From assembly GCF_000756305.1 (NCBI RefSeq), contig NZ_JRFE01000014.1:62001-126000 (forward strand): 64,000 nucleotides of DNA, written 5' to 3'. This document shows, piece by piece, positions 1 to 8,180 of this stretch. The stretch is from Myxosarcina sp. GI1. GTDB taxonomy: Bacteria; Cyanobacteriota; Cyanobacteriia; Cyanobacteriales; Xenococcaceae. Position 1 is the first letter of the stretch. Every line of letters starts with the position of its first letter. A model generated the notes under the pieces. That model had not been told where the DNA came from. It did not search any database and saw only the letters and a list, made by a program, of their open reading frames with translations. The position numbers were made by a program, and so were the translations under genes.

Positions 1-210
1 GCAGAATTGGCTGCTGTCTGTGCCTTATTAGGTAAGATTCCCACAGTTGAAGAATATATGGCAATCGTGAACGAAAAAGTCGATCCCTTTGCTGGCGAAC
101 TGTATCGCTATCTCAACTTCGACCAAATAGACAATTTTGAAGATGAAGGCAGGGTAATTCCCATCGAAGAAATGCCAAAAATCGAAGATATTTTAGGTAT
201 GCCCGTTTAG
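1..210 (+). CDS. acnB: Aconitate hydratase B, C-terminal fragment (5' end outside window)
   Basis: The frame is open from base 1 and ends at a TAG at 208-210, leaving the last 69 residues of a longer protein. The fragment carries the segments LLGKIPTVEEYM, DPFAGELYRYLNF and EDEGRVIP, which I recognise as the C-terminus of the cyanobacterial bifunctional aconitase B / 2-methylisocitrate dehydratase. That enzyme is cytosolic, uses a 4Fe-4S cluster and interconverts citrate and isocitrate. The iron-sulfur cysteines lie upstream and cannot be checked here. A strong intrinsic terminator follows 24 bases after the stop. The call rests on remembered C-terminal sequence rather than on catalytic residues. 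Confidence 0.85.
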   Translation, partial: AELAAVCALLGKIPTVEEYMAIVNEKVDPFAGELYRYLNFDQIDNFEDEGRVIPIEEMPKIEDILGMPV

Positions 211-234
211 TAAAGTGTGTACGTGTTTTGAATT

Positions 235-261
235 CAGCTACTGTTACAGTAGCTGTTTTTT
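235..261 (+). terminator. Rho-independent terminator of acnB
   Basis: A perfect 9-bp stem, CAGCTACTG paired with CAGTAGCTG across a TTA loop, is followed directly by six T residues on the plus strand. It lies 24 bases after the acnB stop and also separates acnB from the minus-strand gene that ends at 345. Confidence 0.9.
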
Positions 262-344
262 ATTTACTGATTCTAATTCCGAGCGATTATAAGATTTTAC
301 ACAAGTGTATTATGAGATCGCACAACGTAACAAAGCACCTATAA

Positions 345-1046
345 TTAACTTAATGGAGCATTCTTTTGATACTTCCAAATTTCGTGGTCGAGTTGTCGTA
401 GTGTTAAATTGGGAAAATTACTTTTCAGAGTTTTATATGCTTCTTTTAGCAATTCAGTAGCTTCGTGGATATTTATACTTTTTCCAATACATGATTCAAT
501 AAATCTAATTATCATTCTGTCTGGCTTAATAAAATTTTCTTCTCCTGCAAGCATATAAAAGTAACTCGTCGATATTCCGCTTTTTTGACCTGGTATCTGT
601 TTAATAGAATATTCAAATTCTTTATTACCAATAAAATCAGGTAAATCTTGAAAAAAGTTTATTTCATATTTATATAAAACTTCGCTAAATTTAAAAACTG
701 CTTCTGTCTTTAAAATTCCGTTACGAGAAGAAGTTCTACATCTATTTTTGAAAAAGTTATTAGCCAATTCTTCGATGCTATAGTTTTCATACAAACTAAG
801 AAACTCTCTAATAGAAAACTGCTGTTTTTTGTCAGGGTACAGGCTGCCATATTCTCTTAGACGTTTGATTTTCTGGCGATTGCAAAAATTTATGACTACT
901 CGTCGAGTTGTAGAATACCTAATTCCTATAGAAAAAACGGCATCGATAACACACAACGGAAGACTACTATAATAGTATTCTTCACTTAACTGAGCGTTAC
1001 GCAAATCTAGAAGTTGTTTGCAGCAATTAGATAAAATTGTTTCCAT
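345..1046 (-). CDS. Conserved hypothetical protein, possibly helix-hairpin-helix-like
   Basis: I do not recognise a named gene. The 233-residue product has no signal peptide or membrane segment and is rich in Lys, Arg, Phe and Tyr. Two stretches look like conserved family signatures: VIDAVFSIGIRYSTTRRVV near residues 33-51, and IPGQKSGISTSYFYMLAG followed by KPDRMI near residues 151-180. The second has the shape of a helix-hairpin-helix element as found in DNA glycosylase-fold proteins, but no catalytic Asp can be assigned. The ATG at 1044-1046 is the natural start. It is transcribed away from the VOC gene, with a shared 200-base upstream region. DNA binding is inference only; the gene itself is convincing by length and codon use. 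Confidence 0.6.
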   Translation of the reverse strand: METILSNCCKQLLDLRNAQLSEEYYYSSLPLCVIDAVFSIGIRYSTTRRVVINFCNRQKIKRLREYGSLYPDKKQQFSIREFLSLYENYSIEELANNFFKNRCRTSSRNGILKTEAVFKFSEVLYKYEINFFQDLPDFIGNKEFEYSIKQIPGQKSGISTSYFYMLAGEENFIKPDRMIIRFIESCIGKSINIHEATELLKEAYKTLKSNFPNLTLRQLDHEIWKYQKNAPLS

Positions 1047-1106
1047 ACGTTAAATATACTTTTAGAATATCAAAAAAAATATTTGCGGCAGACTTAATAA
1101 TCTTGA

Positions 1107-1149
1107 GTATGTTGATGTACTTGGAAACTAAGTCTAGCTTACGTAAAAT
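1107..1149 (+). promoter_or_regulatory. Putative NtcA-activated promoter of the VOC gene
   Basis: GTA-N8-TAC occurs at 1107-1120 and is followed, 23 bases later, by TAAAAT at 1144-1149, which fits the TAN3T -10 box. Both the half-sites and the spacing match the class of cyanobacterial promoters activated by the nitrogen regulator NtcA, and the site lies about 95 bases upstream of the VOC ATG. A GTA-N8-TAC match alone is common by chance in AT-rich DNA; the added -10 box at the right distance makes it worth recording. Confidence 0.35.
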
Positions 1150-1244
1150 TGTGTTTTTTATCAGTCAAAAACAATTGAAATTTTCAAAGTTTGAGGCTGT
1201 TGCGATATGATATTTTCAGCGATCGACAACCAACAATAGCAATA

Positions 1245-1625
1245 ATGAAAATTACTAGCTGTCTTCATACGGCTATTTTAGTATCCGATCTCAACAAGGC
1301 AGAGCAATTTTATGGCAATATTTTAGGCTTATCTAAATCTTCTAAGCGTACTTCAAACTTTCTCGGTGCTTGGTATCAAATTGGCGAACATCAGCTTCAT
1401 ATCATCGTGCGACCTGATTTTGAAGCCAAAATACATAACATGGAAAAATGGGGCAGAAATGCTCATGTAGCCTTTACAGTAGACGATTTAAACACTGCCA
1501 AACAAAAGTTACAAGACCAAGGACATCCCATTCAGATGAGTTCCTCTGGACGTGCGGCATTTTTTACTCTAGACCCAGATAATAATATTATCGAACTCAG
1601 TCAAGTAAATCAAAATTCTAAATAA
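1245..1625 (+). CDS. VOC (glyoxalase/bleomycin-resistance) family protein
   Basis: The 126-residue product is the size of a typical two-module vicinal oxygen chelate protein. The first module opens with LHTAILVSDLNKAEQFYGNI and the second has HVAFTVDDLNTAKQKLQDQG, ending in FFTLDPDNNIIELSQ. His at the start of each beta-alpha-beta-beta-beta module and the Glu in NIIEL are the usual metal ligands. The frame is open further upstream to a TTG at 1191, but the ATG at 1245 puts the start right before the first conserved strand, so I chose it. Members are lyases, isomerases, dioxygenases or binding proteins; the substrate cannot be told from sequence. A possible NtcA promoter lies upstream, and the MEKHLA gene follows after 41 bases. 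Confidence 0.8.
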   Translation: MKITSCLHTAILVSDLNKAEQFYGNILGLSKSSKRTSNFLGAWYQIGEHQLHIIVRPDFEAKIHNMEKWGRNAHVAFTVDDLNTAKQKLQDQGHPIQMSSSGRAAFFTLDPDNNIIELSQVNQNSK

Positions 1626-1666
1626 AGCGATCGCTCTTAAATATTATTCGCAGCTAAAAGTAATCG

Positions 1667-2140
1667 ATGTCTTTACCCATTTGGCAACAGCCAGCAACTA
1701 TTGTTCGATCGCAAATTTTAGTTAACAGTTTTCGCCGTACGGTTGGTAAAGAACTAATTTCAGCCACAAATAATCCCGAAATACTGGCAAAAAATTTATT
1801 TTTCGCGCCTTTTGTTCTCGTTTCTCATGGCACACAAAAAGATCCCGTACTTAATTACGGCAATAAACTCGCTTTAAAACTGTGGGAAATGCCCTGGGAA
1901 ACATTTACCCAAACGCCATCGAGACTGACAGCAGAAAGAGAAAATCGAGAAACCAGAAAAATGATGTTAGAGCGAGTAACCCAACAGGGATATATTGACG
2001 ACTATAAGGGGATAAGAATTTCTAGCAAGGGAACCAGGTTTTTAATTAAAAAGGCGATTGTGTGGAATTTGCAAGATAAAACAGGGGAACTTTGTGGTCA
2101 AGCTGCAACTTTTTCTAAATGGTCTGTCCTTGAAGCTTAG
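1667..2140 (+). CDS. MEKHLA domain protein
   Basis: A 157-residue soluble protein that resembles the MEKHLA domain family, PAS-related and found in cyanobacteria and at the C-terminus of plant HD-ZIP III regulators. Supporting segments are HGTQKDPVLNYGNKLALKLW (about residues 54-73), the following MPWETFTQTPSRLTAE and the GIRISSKGTRFLIKKAIVW strand. The family is thought to sense or bind a small ligand; no enzyme motif is visible. It starts at an ATG 41 bases after the VOC gene on the same strand, so the two may be cotranscribed. No operator is evident between them. Confidence 0.75.
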   Translation: MSLPIWQQPATIVRSQILVNSFRRTVGKELISATNNPEILAKNLFFAPFVLVSHGTQKDPVLNYGNKLALKLWEMPWETFTQTPSRLTAERENRETRKMMLERVTQQGYIDDYKGIRISSKGTRFLIKKAIVWNLQDKTGELCGQAATFSKWSVLEA

Positions 2141-2402
2141 GGCAAATTTGTTTATCGTCACTGCGATCGCTCTATAAAATACTAAACATTTTGTTAATCA
2201 AAAATAATAACAGCTTGAGCTTGTGCGAGAATTATAGCGGTTTTCAGATTGATTAAGTACCAATTTAGCTCGAACTAAAATCGCTGAAACTCTTAGTGTT
2301 TGGCATCTTGACAGTTTAAGTATACTTAGGAGATCGCGCCAGCTGCTGTATATGGTTAATATATAGTTAACTCAAACAAATTTATTTAACTTTTAATATC
2401 TA

Positions 2403-2939
2403 ATGATGGATGGTAATTTACCTTTAATATATATCTCGGCTTTACTAGCAATCTTGATTTTTGCCGCTATTTTTATTTTAAGAGAAGTAATTAAAACTCG
2501 TCGTCAAGAAAGCAAATTTTCTCGTTTACAAAATAAACTGAAAAAAGAAGCAGGAACCGCTCAGGAATACTATCAACTCGGTAGTCTTTACTTAGACAAA
2601 AAACTATTCGTACAGTCTATCAATTTGTTCAAAAAAGCTTTAAAAGCAGATAAAAAACTCGAACCAGAAAACGAAGCTCTCATCCACAATGCTATGGGTT
2701 ACGCTTATTTTGGACAAGAACAATACGACATTGCTATTCGCCAATATAAAGAAGCTTTAAAAATTTATCCCGAATACGTAGTTGCTTTAAATAATTTAGC
2801 TAATGTTTACGAGAAAAAACAAATGGTAGTAAAAGCTGTAGAAACATATAAAGAAGTATTAAACATAGACCCAGAAAATAAAACCGCACAGCAACGTACT
2901 AAGTCACTAGAAAAACGTTTGGTTTCTTCTAATTCTTGA
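2403..2939 (+). CDS. ycf37: Ycf37-like TPR protein, photosystem I assembly factor
   Basis: The 178-residue product has one N-terminal membrane segment (about residues 6-26), a short basic linker and three tetratricopeptide repeats at roughly residues 53-87, 91-125 and 126-159, each with the expected W/LG-Y-A-F-A-P pattern. This layout and size match cyanobacterial and algal Ycf37, a thylakoid protein that helps assemble or stabilise photosystem I trimers. Two ATG codons are adjacent; the first is used here. The preceding 262 bases hold no gene. The identification is by architecture and N-terminal resemblance, and a generic membrane-anchored TPR protein remains possible. Confidence 0.7.
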   Translation: MMDGNLPLIYISALLAILIFAAIFILREVIKTRRQESKFSRLQNKLKKEAGTAQEYYQLGSLYLDKKLFVQSINLFKKALKADKKLEPENEALIHNAMGYAYFGQEQYDIAIRQYKEALKIYPEYVVALNNLANVYEKKQMVVKAVETYKEVLNIDPENKTAQQRTKSLEKRLVSSNS

Positions 2940-2954
2940 TTTTTGTCGAACAAA

Positions 2955-2979
2955 AGAGCTAAAAAAAATAGATAGCTCT
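2955..2979. terminator. Possible bidirectional terminator between ycf37 and rnhA
   Basis: AGAGCT at 2955-2960 pairs with AGCTCT at 2974-2979 around an A-rich loop. On the plus strand a CAATTTTT tract follows, and on the minus strand TTTTG follows. It lies between two convergent genes. The stem is only 6 bp. Confidence 0.45.
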
Positions 2980-3006
2980 CAATTTTTAATACTCAATACT
3001 TGTTTG

Positions 3007-3615
3007 TTAGCAATATCCTGCATCTGGTGGTAAGTTAGGCTGTTGGGCTGCGGCAACGGCAAGCGCGTCGCATCTTTCATTTTCGGCGATACCCGCATGA
3101 CCTTTAACCCAAACAAATTCTACCTGATGTTTTTGGCATAAATTGAGTAATTCTTGCCAAAGATCGGGGTTTTTGGCTGCTTCTTTTTTGTTGCGCTTCC
3201 AGCCGTTAGCCTGCCAGCGTTTTGCCCAACCTTTGTTTACAGCATCGACAATATATTTAGAGTCACTGTGTAGAGTTACAGTACATTGGTTTTTTAATGC
3301 TTTTAATGCTGCGATCGCTGCCATCATTTCCATGCGATTATTAGTAGTAAGCCGATAACCGCCAGCAATTTCCTTGCGATGTTCCCCATAAATTAACACC
3401 GCACCGTAACCGCCAGCACCAGGGTTGCCCGTACAGGCTCCATCTGTATAAATAATGACTCGATCGGAGAGAGTTTTTGTTATAGCTATTGGCGTAACTG
3501 GCGATTGCGTTTGTTGGGGTTTACGCTGCAAAGACTGGATAAAGTCTCGTACTTCAGGCAATAGAGATTCGGGAATTGCTTCAATCTGGCGAATAATTGC
3601 CTCTCTGTCATTCAT
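3007..3615 (-). CDS. rnhA: Ribonuclease HI with an N-terminal extension
   Basis: The protein degrades the RNA strand of RNA-DNA hybrids. Residues 52-200 form the RNase HI fold with all four catalytic acids visible: D58 (YTDGAC), E96 (NRMEMMA), D118 (HSDSKY) and D183 (ERCDALA), plus H173 in KGHAG. The full length of 202 residues exceeds the usual 150-160. The extra N-terminal 50 residues begin [19 protein letters not shown], which resembles the short helical DUF2281-type sequence found on small cyanobacterial antitoxin-like proteins, not the hybrid-binding domain of eukaryotic RNase H1. The start is the only ATG upstream of the domain. It is the last gene of the long minus-strand block, 54 bases after ydcF. 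Confidence 0.9.
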   Translation of the reverse strand: MNDREAIIRQIEAIPESLLPEVRDFIQSLQRKPQQTQSPVTPIAITKTLSDRVIIYTDGACTGNPGAGGYGAVLIYGEHRKEIAGGYRLTTNNRMEMMAAIAALKALKNQCTVTLHSDSKYIVDAVNKGWAKRWQANGWKRNKKEAAKNPDLWQELLNLCQKHQVEFVWVKGHAGIAENERCDALAVAAAQQPNLPPDAGYC

Positions 3616-3669
3616 TACTGCTCGATAATAAGTTGCGGTTGATTTTAAAATTATACAAACAAGCTATAT

Positions 3670-4251
3670 TTAACGTGTCTTTAAACTAGAGCCGGTATGT
3701 CTGGTAAATAACCACAATAAAGCCCTGGCAGTATCGCGCCGAATTTTTATTTTAGCTTCAGGAGGCTCTTCGCTAGCCACTGCTATTGGAGTAAAAGCAA
3801 TTCCCTGACTGCCTAGAACGATGTAGCCGATCGCTTTAGCTCTGGGCAGATGATAATCCGAAGTAATTAAATAGAGATGCTGGATATTTTGACTTTTGAA
3901 ATCTGCTACTAAAGTAGTAAAGTTAGTTACCGTATCCGTAGCGCGATTATCTAGGTGTACTCTTTCTGAGGAAATACCAGCATCGCGAAAGATTTGTCGC
4001 GAGACAGCTTCGCTAAAACCACTAGAAACCCAAATAGGTAAAGAGGGATAGAACTGTGCAAACCAAGCAGTAAATTCTTCTCGCTGCGGACTTCCCCCTA
4101 GAGTAAGTATGGCTTGCGGTTGAGGCTGAAAAAAACGGGCGGTCGCAATTCTAATAGTAATGCTGGTAAAGATAAATAAACCTGCACTGAAAATAATTAC
4201 TATGAATATAGCAAGATATCGCAAATAATATTTTGGTTGTTTGAATTTCAT
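3670..4251 (-). CDS. YdcF/ElyC-family membrane-anchored protein (DUF218)
   Basis: The 193-residue product has one N-terminal membrane segment (about residues 11-33) and a DUF218 domain. The domain opens with AILTLGGSP, has YLITSDYHLPRAKAIGYIVLG near residues 130-150 and the WVSSGFSEAV segment. SanA, ElyC and YdcF of this family act at the cell envelope, where ElyC affects peptidoglycan and lipid-carrier metabolism; the biochemical activity is not settled. The DYHLPRA motif typical of the family is intact. It follows the glycosyltransferase gene after 125 bases in the same direction, which suits a role in envelope polysaccharide work, but it could equally be an independent gene. Confidence 0.75.
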   Translation of the reverse strand: MKFKQPKYYLRYLAIFIVIIFSAGLFIFTSITIRIATARFFQPQPQAILTLGGSPQREEFTAWFAQFYPSLPIWVSSGFSEAVSRQIFRDAGISSERVHLDNRATDTVTNFTTLVADFKSQNIQHLYLITSDYHLPRAKAIGYIVLGSQGIAFTPIAVASEEPPEAKIKIRRDTARALLWLFTRHTGSSLKTR

Positions 4252-4376
4252 CCCAACCTTAAAGTCGTAGTTCTCGGTCGAAGGCTAGTATTTTACTTCA
4301 ACCATATCTTACAGATTTATATGAGGCAATAAATAGTTTTGGTTCTTTTAGTAATCGAGGTAATGCTCGCATTTAT

Positions 4377-5588
4377 TTAAGTTTCGTAAGACAGATCCTT
4401 TAAATCTGGAGTTAAAGTGTTGCGGTCGATAATTTCCGAATAATGGTCGATTAGTTTTGTAGAAATCGCCTGCCAGGAGTATTTCTCGGTAGTCAAATTA
4501 CGAGCATTGTTACCCATTCGCGATCGCAACTGTGGCAAATTTAATAAATTGGCGATCGCTTGAGTCAATTCAGTCTTCTCTCCTTGAATGACAAAACCCG
4601 CTTCTGCCGCAGCAATTTCGGGGGCAATTTGCACTCCTGAAGTAACGACTACGGGCAAACCAGCAGCCATAGCTTCGGCAACGGCAATGCCAAAGTTTTC
4701 GGAAAAAGAGGGTAAGGCAAATATATCCGCACCCTGTAACAATAAATCTTTATCCCTTCCCGAAACAAAACCGACAAAAGAAGTGCGATCGCTCAAACCC
4801 AGTTTTATCACTAAATTTTGTAGGTAATCGATATAGTTTTGCTCTCCCGTACCCGCCAGAATCAGATGAAAATCAGAATTGCTGTCATTTAATCTGCTAA
4901 GAGATTCAATTAGTAAATCGGGACGTTTTTTGTAATGTAGTCGCGATAAAAATAAAATTATCTTTCTCTGTGGAGGTATTTGATAGAGACTGTTCAACTC
5001 GGCTCTCGCTGTAGGCAAGCTTGCTGGAGGCAATACTCCTAAAGGTAAAGTTATAGTTGGAGTTTCAATACCAAAGTTTCGCACATCTTCGGCTTCTCCT
5101 AAAGCGGTACAGTGTATTGCGGCGGCTCGTTGAAGATTGTGACGTTCGATTACAGCCGTGTATATTTGTTTTTTCAAATGGCTTTGAGCTAAAGCCCAAG
5201 GAGTAAGCTGACCAATGGTTCTAACAATGTAGGGAATCTGTCGCCGCCTAGCAATCGCGCCCGCACAAGTAGAGGCATAAGAAAAGAGATAATGGGTATG
5301 TAGCAAATTATATTCTGAAGCGTGTTGCCATAACCAGCGAGTAAGAGCCGCAGAGAAAATAAATTCTTTGATTGGCGGTGTAAAACGCGGCAAAAACCAG
5401 ACGGGAACTTGCTCGTAAACTACACGACGATTTAAGGGAACATCTAAAAGCTCTACTCCATTATCGTTAGTCGTAACGATTTCAGCTTCTACCCCCAAGC
5501 TGCGTAGAGCTTTGACCATATTCAATACGGCTTGTGTCGGTCCACCTAAAGTAGGACTGAGAGAGGGAATGACATGCAATACTTTCAT
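4377..5588 (-). CDS. Glycosyltransferase family 4
   Basis: A 403-residue GT-B retaining glycosyltransferase of the cytosol or inner face of the plasma membrane. The N-terminal Rossmann half starts with VIPSLSPTLGGPTQAV, with the Gly-rich acceptor-side loop. The C-terminal half has ILFLSRLHYKKRPDLLIES (about residues 210-228) and the nucleotide-sugar signature SENFGIAVAEAMAAGLPVVV, which supplies the E-x7-E pair. The start ATG directly abuts the TAG of the upstream glycosyltransferase, so translation is likely coupled. Sugar donor and acceptor cannot be predicted. It is the last glycosyltransferase of the polysaccharide block. Confidence 0.88.
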   Translation of the reverse strand: MKVLHVIPSLSPTLGGPTQAVLNMVKALRSLGVEAEIVTTNDNGVELLDVPLNRRVVYEQVPVWFLPRFTPPIKEFIFSAALTRWLWQHASEYNLLHTHYLFSYASTCAGAIARRRQIPYIVRTIGQLTPWALAQSHLKKQIYTAVIERHNLQRAAAIHCTALGEAEDVRNFGIETPTITLPLGVLPPASLPTARAELNSLYQIPPQRKIILFLSRLHYKKRPDLLIESLSRLNDSNSDFHLILAGTGEQNYIDYLQNLVIKLGLSDRTSFVGFVSGRDKDLLLQGADIFALPSFSENFGIAVAEAMAAGLPVVVTSGVQIAPEIAAAEAGFVIQGEKTELTQAIANLLNLPQLRSRMGNNARNLTTEKYSWQAISTKLIDHYSEIIDRNTLTPDLKDLSYET

Positions 5589-6755
5589 CTAACCGATTTC
5601 CTTCGCATGGGTTTGCAATAGTCGAGCGAGTCTGGTTTGAAACCGAGCAAATCCAAATTCCTCAATTACTTTCTGCCTTAAAGTCTCAGGTTGATAAATT
5701 AAGGAATGGGGGTGGGTTCTCTGTAAAATAGAGATTAGAGTTTGTGAAATCTCTCCTAAGTCGTCGGGATCGACCAGTACCCCTAGTTCACCGTTACAGA
5801 GAGCATCGACTGCCCCGTCGCGATTGCCTCCCAAAGTTGGTTTACCACAGGCTAATGCTTCTAAATAAACAATGCCAAAACCTTCCCCCTTACTAGGCAT
5901 GGCAAACACATCACAGAGATTATAGTGGTCGTTGAGTTCTTCGTCAGGAACGAAACCCGCTAGAGTTACGCAGTCTTGTAACTTAAGTTCGGCAATTAAC
6001 CGTTCGAGTCTGGGGCGATCTCTGCCTTTACCAGCGATAATATAACGAACGTCGGGACAAAAGGCGCGAATTTGCGGTAGTACTTGTATAATTTGGTCGT
6101 AACCTTTAGCACGCTCCAAGCTGTCTAGCCTGGCTACGGTTAAAATTACAGGCTGTTCCTTAGTTAAATGATAGCGTTCTAGTAAATATTGAGGTTTGGA
6201 AGCAATTTTAAAACGGCTAGCATCAAAAGTATTTGGTAATAAAGAAATGCGCTTGGGATCGAGATTTTGTTCGGCAATCAGGCGATCTCTTGTATAGCTA
6301 CTTACTGCCAAAATGCGATCGGCAGACTTAAGAGCATTTTGTAAAGTTGGATTTTTAATATCCCAAGCATCGACTCCATGTGCTACCGTCCAGTAAGGTA
6401 TGCCAGATAAGCGTTTGAGCCAGTAGGCAGCAACGGCAAAATTTAAATGAGTTGCCAGCACGATTTTAGGACGCTGCCACAGTCCGTAGCCGATAAGCTG
6501 ACAGGCAAACATCAAAGTCCTTAACTTAGCAGTCCACTTGCCGCTAAAGTGAAAGCGAGTTTGGGGTAAAAAGTTAATTTCCTCTATAAAACGAGTATCG
6601 TGTTTGAGAAAAACATCGTAACTTTGTTGGGGATAGATCTTTTGCAAGGCTTCTAACAAAAAAGCCGAGTATACCTGAATACCTCCTTTAAACTCGAAAA
6701 TATTAGGAAACCATAAGTGAAAACCAGAACGCGATGCAGCGTAATTCATAATCAA
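5589..6755 (-). CDS. Glycosyltransferase family 4
   Basis: A 388-residue GT-B enzyme. The N-terminal half contains FKGGIQVYSAFLLEAL, the Gly-rich loop, and VAHGVDAWDI. The donor half begins at ILTVARLDSLERAKGYDQII and carries SKGEGFGIVYLEALACGKPT, with the E-x7-E pair and the conserved AxGKP turn. It probably adds one sugar to a lipid-linked or nascent glycan in the cytoplasm. It sits 12 bases downstream of the next glycosyltransferase and abuts the following one stop-to-start, so all three are likely one transcription unit. I used the ORF start (ATG ATG AAT); the second ATG would be equally good. Confidence 0.88.
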   Translation of the reverse strand: MIMNYAASRSGFHLWFPNIFEFKGGIQVYSAFLLEALQKIYPQQSYDVFLKHDTRFIEEINFLPQTRFHFSGKWTAKLRTLMFACQLIGYGLWQRPKIVLATHLNFAVAAYWLKRLSGIPYWTVAHGVDAWDIKNPTLQNALKSADRILAVSSYTRDRLIAEQNLDPKRISLLPNTFDASRFKIASKPQYLLERYHLTKEQPVILTVARLDSLERAKGYDQIIQVLPQIRAFCPDVRYIIAGKGRDRPRLERLIAELKLQDCVTLAGFVPDEELNDHYNLCDVFAMPSKGEGFGIVYLEALACGKPTLGGNRDGAVDALCNGELGVLVDPDDLGEISQTLISILQRTHPHSLIYQPETLRQKVIEEFGFARFQTRLARLLQTHAKEIG

Positions 6756-6767
6756 TACTTAGTGAGT

Positions 6768-8042
6768 TTAAAGTCTTGCTAAAACCTCTTTTACCTCAGT
6801 CGATAACCGCTGGCGGTACAGATCCCATGTTAATCGTTCTGCCTGTTGACGCGCCGCTCGTCCCATAGCCTTCAACTCTTTAGGATGGCGGTAGCACCAC
6901 TCTAGTTTTTCTTTAAGAGCATCATTATCACGAATGGGAACGATAAAACCTTCTACCCCATCGGTAATAATATCTGGTCCTGCGGTATTAGGAGTGGTAA
7001 TAATGGGAATACCACAAGCCATAGCCTCTAGCAATACCAGTCCAAAACCTTCAACTAAAGAAGGAAATACAAAAACGTCGGCTGAATTATAGTATTGACT
7101 CAACTGTTGATGGGGAACGGAAGGAACGTGACGCACACCTTGCCAATCTCGATGTAAATAGCCTGGAGGAAATTCATCAACTCCCACCAATAATAACTCT
7201 GCATCTGGCAAATGTAGCTCCTGCCAAGCTGGTAGTAAATAATGGACTCCCTTACGCAAACCCACACGCCCAACAAATAAAGCGCGAAACTTGCTATGAC
7301 TTTTGGGCTGTGGCTGAAAATAGTCTACGGGCGCACCATAGGGAATCACGCTGATTTTTGAGGCTGCAATTCCAATATCTAGCAGCGATCTTTTAGTCAT
7401 TGAAGATGCTACAAAAATATGGTCTGCTAGTTGGACTTCTCTTTCTTTGCGCTCTAATTTCCAGGCGGGTTCCCTAACTACTTTTAGAGTAGTAGCCAAA
7501 TTGGGAAACAGTTCTGCTTCTTCGGCTTGAATCTGCCTGCTCGTTTGATAAAAAGGAATTGGCAAGTCATACAAACAAAAGATATTTTGCTGATGAGCTG
7601 CTTGAAAGGTATCTGCTGCCCCATCTTCATAAGCATATACCGCATCGATTTCATGCAGATGATGTTGGGCAACAGTGCGATCTAATGTCGTATAGACCCG
7701 ATCTATAGGACCAGAAATACCCATACCCAACGAGCGGCTCAGACCAGATTTAACCAATGCCATCCGCAGAATTTCTGCTTGGGGATAGCTATTTAGAGTC
7801 ACGTTCTGCGGCGGAATCCAAGTTCGCCGTTCTAATTCGCGACAGAGTTGGTTTGAGCCATTGCCAGGTAGTTTTGCCAATAGGTTGGCAACTTTTCCCT
7901 GGGGATTATAGGCAAAAGAAGTCACAATTTCTTTGAGCCAGTTTACCTCTGCCAGAGCTATAGCTGCATGGCGGGAAAAAGGATTACTGGTGGGATGGAT
8001 TAGTGAAATTCGCTTAGGCGCGATCGCAGTATTGAGCGACAT
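6768..8042 (-). CDS. Glycosyltransferase family 4
   Basis: A 424-residue GT-B glycosyltransferase. The central IFVASSMTKRSLLDIGI and the donor-half segments RALFVGRVGLRKGVHYLLPA and PSLVEGFGLVLLEAMACGIP show the usual fold and the E-x7-E pair. The first 60 residues lack the common GG loop, as in some family members that begin with an ISLIHPTSNPF-type strand. Its start lies inside a 100-bp tandem duplication (7981-8180). The copy that holds this start is the downstream one, while the other copy now supplies the C-terminus of the neighbouring ligase/polymerase gene. Before the duplication the two genes overlapped by about 29 bases. Confidence 0.86.
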   Translation of the reverse strand: MSLNTAIAPKRISLIHPTSNPFSRHAAIALAEVNWLKEIVTSFAYNPQGKVANLLAKLPGNGSNQLCRELERRTWIPPQNVTLNSYPQAEILRMALVKSGLSRSLGMGISGPIDRVYTTLDRTVAQHHLHEIDAVYAYEDGAADTFQAAHQQNIFCLYDLPIPFYQTSRQIQAEEAELFPNLATTLKVVREPAWKLERKEREVQLADHIFVASSMTKRSLLDIGIAASKISVIPYGAPVDYFQPQPKSHSKFRALFVGRVGLRKGVHYLLPAWQELHLPDAELLLVGVDEFPPGYLHRDWQGVRHVPSVPHQQLSQYYNSADVFVFPSLVEGFGLVLLEAMACGIPIITTPNTAGPDIITDGVEGFIVPIRDNDALKEKLEWCYRHPKELKAMGRAARQQAERLTWDLYRQRLSTEVKEVLARL

Positions 8043-8180
8043 AATAATTACGATTCCAAATTTTAATTCTTTCTAAGCAAGGATTACTGGTGGGATGGAT
8101 CGGTGAAATTCGCTTCAGTGCGATCGCAGTATTGAGCGACATAATAATTATGTTTCCAAATTTCAATTCTTTCTAGGTGA
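7981..8180. repeat. 100-bp tandem duplication at a gene junction
   Basis: Bases 7981-8080 and 8081-8180 are head-to-tail copies of exactly 100 bp with about 11 mismatches. The copy at 7981-8080 holds the first 21 codons and upstream region of the glycosyltransferase that starts at 8042. The copy at 8081-8180 holds the last codons and stop of the upstream membrane protein and a relic of the same glycosyltransferase start (ATG at 8142-8140). In the 7981-8080 copy the old frame of the membrane protein still reads YYVAQYCDRA and then TAA at 8016-8014. In the other copy that TAA has become GAA and translation continues to a new stop. Confidence 0.95.
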
